This document shows, piece by piece, positions 61,083 to 64,000 of a stretch of 64,000 nt of DNA. Each line of letters starts with the position of its first letter. Position 1 is the first letter of the stretch. Both the position numbers and the translations under genes were made by a program. The notes beneath the pieces were generated by a model. That model did not search any database, was not told the DNA's origin, and worked only from the letters and a program-made list of their open reading frames with translations. This DNA comes from Liquidambar formosana (taxonomy: Eukaryota; Streptophyta; Magnoliopsida; Saxifragales; Altingiaceae). Where the stretch lies: NCBI GenBank assembly GCA_039720395.1, contig CM077827.1, forward strand, positions 22,348,375 through 22,412,374, read 5' to 3'.

Positions 61083-64000
61083 TCAAGACGCCCACTTCAT
61101 GGTCTTGAATTCCGAGCGTGTTTCTTCTAAGAGGTCTCGCATCTTCTTAAAAGCCACAAGTTCTTGTTCATTAATCACTGCAGACGTTTGGATTTCTGTG
61201 AGCTCTGCTTCTAAGCTAAGGACAATCTTGTTTTGCTCATATTGCTTTAGTTTTCCTTTAGCTATAGATGCCTCCAGCTTTTGGTCTTCTTCTACCAGTC
61301 GAGCTAACTCCTCTTTCAACTCTGCTTGCTTAGCTTGTATGTTCTGCTGACTCTCATGCATGGACTCCATGTGTTCATCATTGGCTCCCTTATTATCTGA
61401 AGCGGTAGCTAATCGAGCCTTCACTTCATCCAAACGCTGGGTCTGCACGTCCATAGATATATGCCCCTTTAAAGAAGACTCGGTATCAAAGTACCTCTTG
61501 ACATCACGAACATATTGCTGGATGCTCTCTCGCAATGAGGATGAATCGATTACTCCATTGGAGTCTATCTCGTCACAAATTTTGTAGGCTGTTGGTTCAA
61601 AGGAAGAAACTTCCTCAAGAGGAAGACGGGAAAGTCTATAAATGATGCGCTCTCCTAACATCAGGGAACTAAAGCGACGAGCCTTGTTAATTTCAGTGTT
61701 CAACTCAAAAACTGAAACTTCAGCACCTAAAGCCGACCCTTTATGTTGGGTGATTAAGGTTGGAGTCTCCTGTTTACTCTGAGAAGTAACATCTTCACAG
61801 TCAGAAATGCTGACAGTAATCCCAGTTGTCTTGTTAAGCATCTTGCTTCCTAGGATGCCATTGGCTTCTTCAGCAACTCGGTCAAAAAGCCTTATCCCTG
61901 CAACTGAAAGCTCACTGCGGGTAGGCAAATAATACGTATTGAAATCATCTTGCTCTTCTCCTATTTCGTCATTGTTGGGAGCCTGTAATGAAATCAGTTG
62001 GATGAGCTTAAATAATTCTAATGACTAAATAACTTCTACAAGGTTATTTTTTCTTTAAAATAAGTTACTTACTCGAAACTTTTGAGAGCGGTTGCCCTCA
62101 CAAGATCTTGGTTCGCTCCTTGGCCTTGAGTGCTTCCAACATTCATCGCTACACCTATCCCGATCAGTATCCATTGGGTCTTCTGTTGGGATGGTATCGT
62201 TAAGAATGGCAGAATTCTCCCTTGGACGCTTACGATTGGTAGCTTTATGGTCATTGGAATGGTTCTTTGGAGTTTGCACATTAACAGGATCATCAATTAC
62301 CACAGTTGACCGGACTCGTCGAATGGGGTTTCTAGACAAGGTTTCATCTTGAGATTGGTGGACTGGAATACTCAAGTCTTCTTTTCCATTAACATTTGCA
62401 TCAGAGGTCTCATCACTGCCTTCACCTGCTAAAGGTGTATCTCTTTTAGGCTCATGGGTTGCAGCCTTAATCTTTATAGTCTTCTTCTCTATATGCTCTT
62501 TAGGAGTGTCAGCATCTTTGGCTTTTACCAGGGGTGGGATCACAAGTAGAGGTTTTTTAGTGACCTTTCTTGAGTGACTTTTCTCTTTGTGAACCATAGT
62601 TTCAACAAGTATGTCATCATCGCTTCCTTCAACTGCTGGGGAAATAGTGGTCTTTGATTGCTTCTTCTTATCTTTCTTTGGCTTAGAAGGATCTGGGCCC
62701 GTGCTTTTGGTTAAAGCTTCCAGTCCATCCCTAAGAAAATTCCCGTGCACTTTCGACCACCACTCATTATAATCCTGAGTAATGTGTCTTCTAAAGCTGA
62801 AGGGGCGCGACGGGAATATGATCCTTGACTTAGTTTTCTTAAGGGTACAAGTTCTCCAAAGTTCAAGCGCTTGATCTAAAGAAGCAGAACGAATGTCTTC
62901 TTTGAGTGTGCCTGGGATATCTTGGCAAAAACCAAATTGACGACTGAATCTATACGGGCTATATGGTTCAACAGTAAAAGTACTGCCACGTCGTAGGGTC
63001 AGATAAGCCGATCGAGCATTGATAGAATAGCTAATTGATGAGTTGGTTAAATTACCATCATCAACATAGAGCTCATTTTTGTTCTTGACAAGTGGCGTTG
63101 CATCCCAAACCACATTATCACCCAAATGTATAAGAGTTCGAGCATCATGATCACTAAAGTATCTGGCGCCTCCTTCACCAGAAAATGAAACCATTGCAGG
63201 TCCTGGAAGCTCAGTTGGTGTTGAAAAGTGGGTTTTGAAATAGTAGGCCAACCATCCATAGACATAGTGGATAGGGAAACAGGCATTTGACTGACCTGGC
63301 TGCGAAGAATGGGAAATTTCGTTCAGTCCTTTATAAATGCTGGCTAATACTGGAACAGCAAGGCTGAATCTCCGACCAGCTGCCATCATGCTAGCAATTT
63401 TAAAGGTCCCTGGTCGAATAAAATTAAATGGCTTATCAGGAAGTACGAAAACACATAACCAGCACGAAAGAAAGGCAGCCAAGTAGGTTTCTTCTTTTAA
63501 ATCATCTTCGATCCCAATTTCCGTGAAGGCACCTTCTTCCTCTGTAGTCCATTCGCGAGGAGTACTAATGTCACCACTTGGGTTGTGAGTAGACTTGGGA
63601 CGCTCCGACTTCTTCGGTTTCCTAGCAGGAGGTTTCTTGTATTTTGGTGGTCCCCTATACCAAAATTTGATCCATTGGACAATAGAAACGAGAGGCTGCT
63701 CATCGTTCTCATCATGTAGAAGGTGGAAGGCAGAGAGTAAATACTCACAACTTTTGGGGATGAATCTTCCATTTTGAATATCTACGCCAGTTAGTTCTGT
63801 AGAACATGGGACGACTTCATCGTAAAAATTCCCGAGGATGGAAAGGCCGCCAAGCATACGCAAGTCCCATAATGAGATGGAGAACTCCCCCGCAGAAGTA
63901 TGAAGTGTGTTCGTTCTAGGACACCATGCTTCACAAAATGCTCGAACAACATCCGCATTACGGTCATATGTATATAAAGATGCAAGCAATGCATTGTATA
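61083..64000 (-). CDS. Antisense plant-mobile-domain protein gene in the Tat element (two exons, 5' truncated)
   Basis: Minus strand. Exon A runs from beyond 64000 to 62073 and is open to the window edge, so the start codon is outside. Intron 62072-61983 (90 bp, gtaagt...attacag). Exon B 61982-61083 with TGA. Both junctions are phase 0. The visible protein has 642 + 299 residues. Exon A starts with a plant mobile domain (aminotransferase-like) pattern (FCEAWCPRTNTLHTSAGEFS, LWDLRMLGG, then WLAYYFKTHFSTPTELPGP), followed by a long charged, low-complexity linker with KPKKDKKKQSK and Pro/Lys/Asp-rich runs. Exon B ends in a heptad-like coiled coil (MESMHESQQNIQAKQAELKE, LARLVEEDQKLEASIAKGKL). PMD proteins occur as host silencing factors (MAIN/MAIL) and in transposons. 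No lesion is visible here, unlike in gag. Confidence 0.78.
61983..62073 (-). other. Intron of the antisense PMD gene
   Basis: Donor tttcga|gtaagtaac at 62072 and acceptor ttcattacag|gctccc at 61983, 90 bp, AT-rich. Without splicing, exon A would stop after only six more codons at 62055. Splicing joins it in frame to a 299-residue exon B, which argues for a real intron. Confidence 0.7.

Larger units (their letters stand above)
51940..64000 (+). mobile_element. Ty3/gypsy retrotransposon, Tat type (continues past window)
   Basis: 5' LTR (about 51.94-52.96 kb), primer-binding site, gag-protease, polymerase with RT, RNase H, a second RNase H and integrase, then an antisense gene and, presumably, the 3' LTR beyond 64000. 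The dual RNase H and the absence of a chromodomain are marks of the Tat lineage, and elements in this lineage are known to carry extra ORFs between pol and the 3' LTR. The sense frame has two stops and one frameshift. Total size must exceed 12 kb. Confidence 0.85.

Overview
This is a TE-rich nuclear segment of a flowering plant, most likely a woody eudicot. The evidence is spliced genes with GT-AG and GC-AG introns, AT-rich introns packed with plant retrotransposons, and two recognisable plant gene families. I cannot name the species from the sequence alone.

There are two host genes. (1) A CNX1-type molybdenum-insertase gene (plus strand, exons between 394 and 39114) encodes the fused MoeA-like E domain and MogA-like G domain that complete molybdenum cofactor synthesis. 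Its first exon or exons lie left of the window. The 12 exons here carry 605 codons plus a stop, spread over nearly 39 kb, because its introns hold transposable elements; one intron is 19.9 kb. (2) A serine carboxypeptidase-like gene (minus strand, 47527 down to 42566, 8 exons, 490 residues) is complete, with an intact Ser-Asp-His triad and a signal peptide. The two genes converge, with 3.5 kb between their stop codons. Each contains one intron whose donor must be GC rather than GT to keep the reading frame.

Layout: 1-17.3 kb holds CNX1 exons 1-10 of the window, with antisense Copia relics (1.2-3.7, 6.1-6.7, 7.4-9.2 kb), antisense LINE relics (5.2-5.6, 10.4-11.4 kb), hAT-type MITEs with perfect 8-bp target duplications (9521-10213, 11604-12339), a tandem TRIM array (15.7-16.2 kb) and a tRNA-type SINE (16.4 kb). 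The giant intron (17317-37236) holds rearranged LTR fragments, two MITE families also seen elsewhere in the window, a complete non-autonomous LTR element (22999-24970), a near full-length L1 LINE (25305-32727) split by a solo LTR, an RTE-type LINE relic and SINE copies. The last CNX1 intron (37.3-38.9 kb) has two more MITEs. The carboxypeptidase gene follows, then more hAT elements (48363-49237, 50281-51119) and an unassigned exon-like stretch (51545-51702).

From about 51.9 kb to the window end lies a large Ty3/gypsy element of the Tat type: 5' LTR, primer-binding site, gag-protease and polymerase regions with a second RNase H domain. Its sense coding region is broken by two stops and a frameshift. 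An opposed, two-exon gene on the minus strand (61083 to beyond 64000) encodes a plant-mobile-domain protein with a coiled-coil tail. That gene is still open in frame, and it is the most interesting thing in the window. Everything here was read by eye; alignments, expression data and neighbouring sequence would be needed to confirm it.
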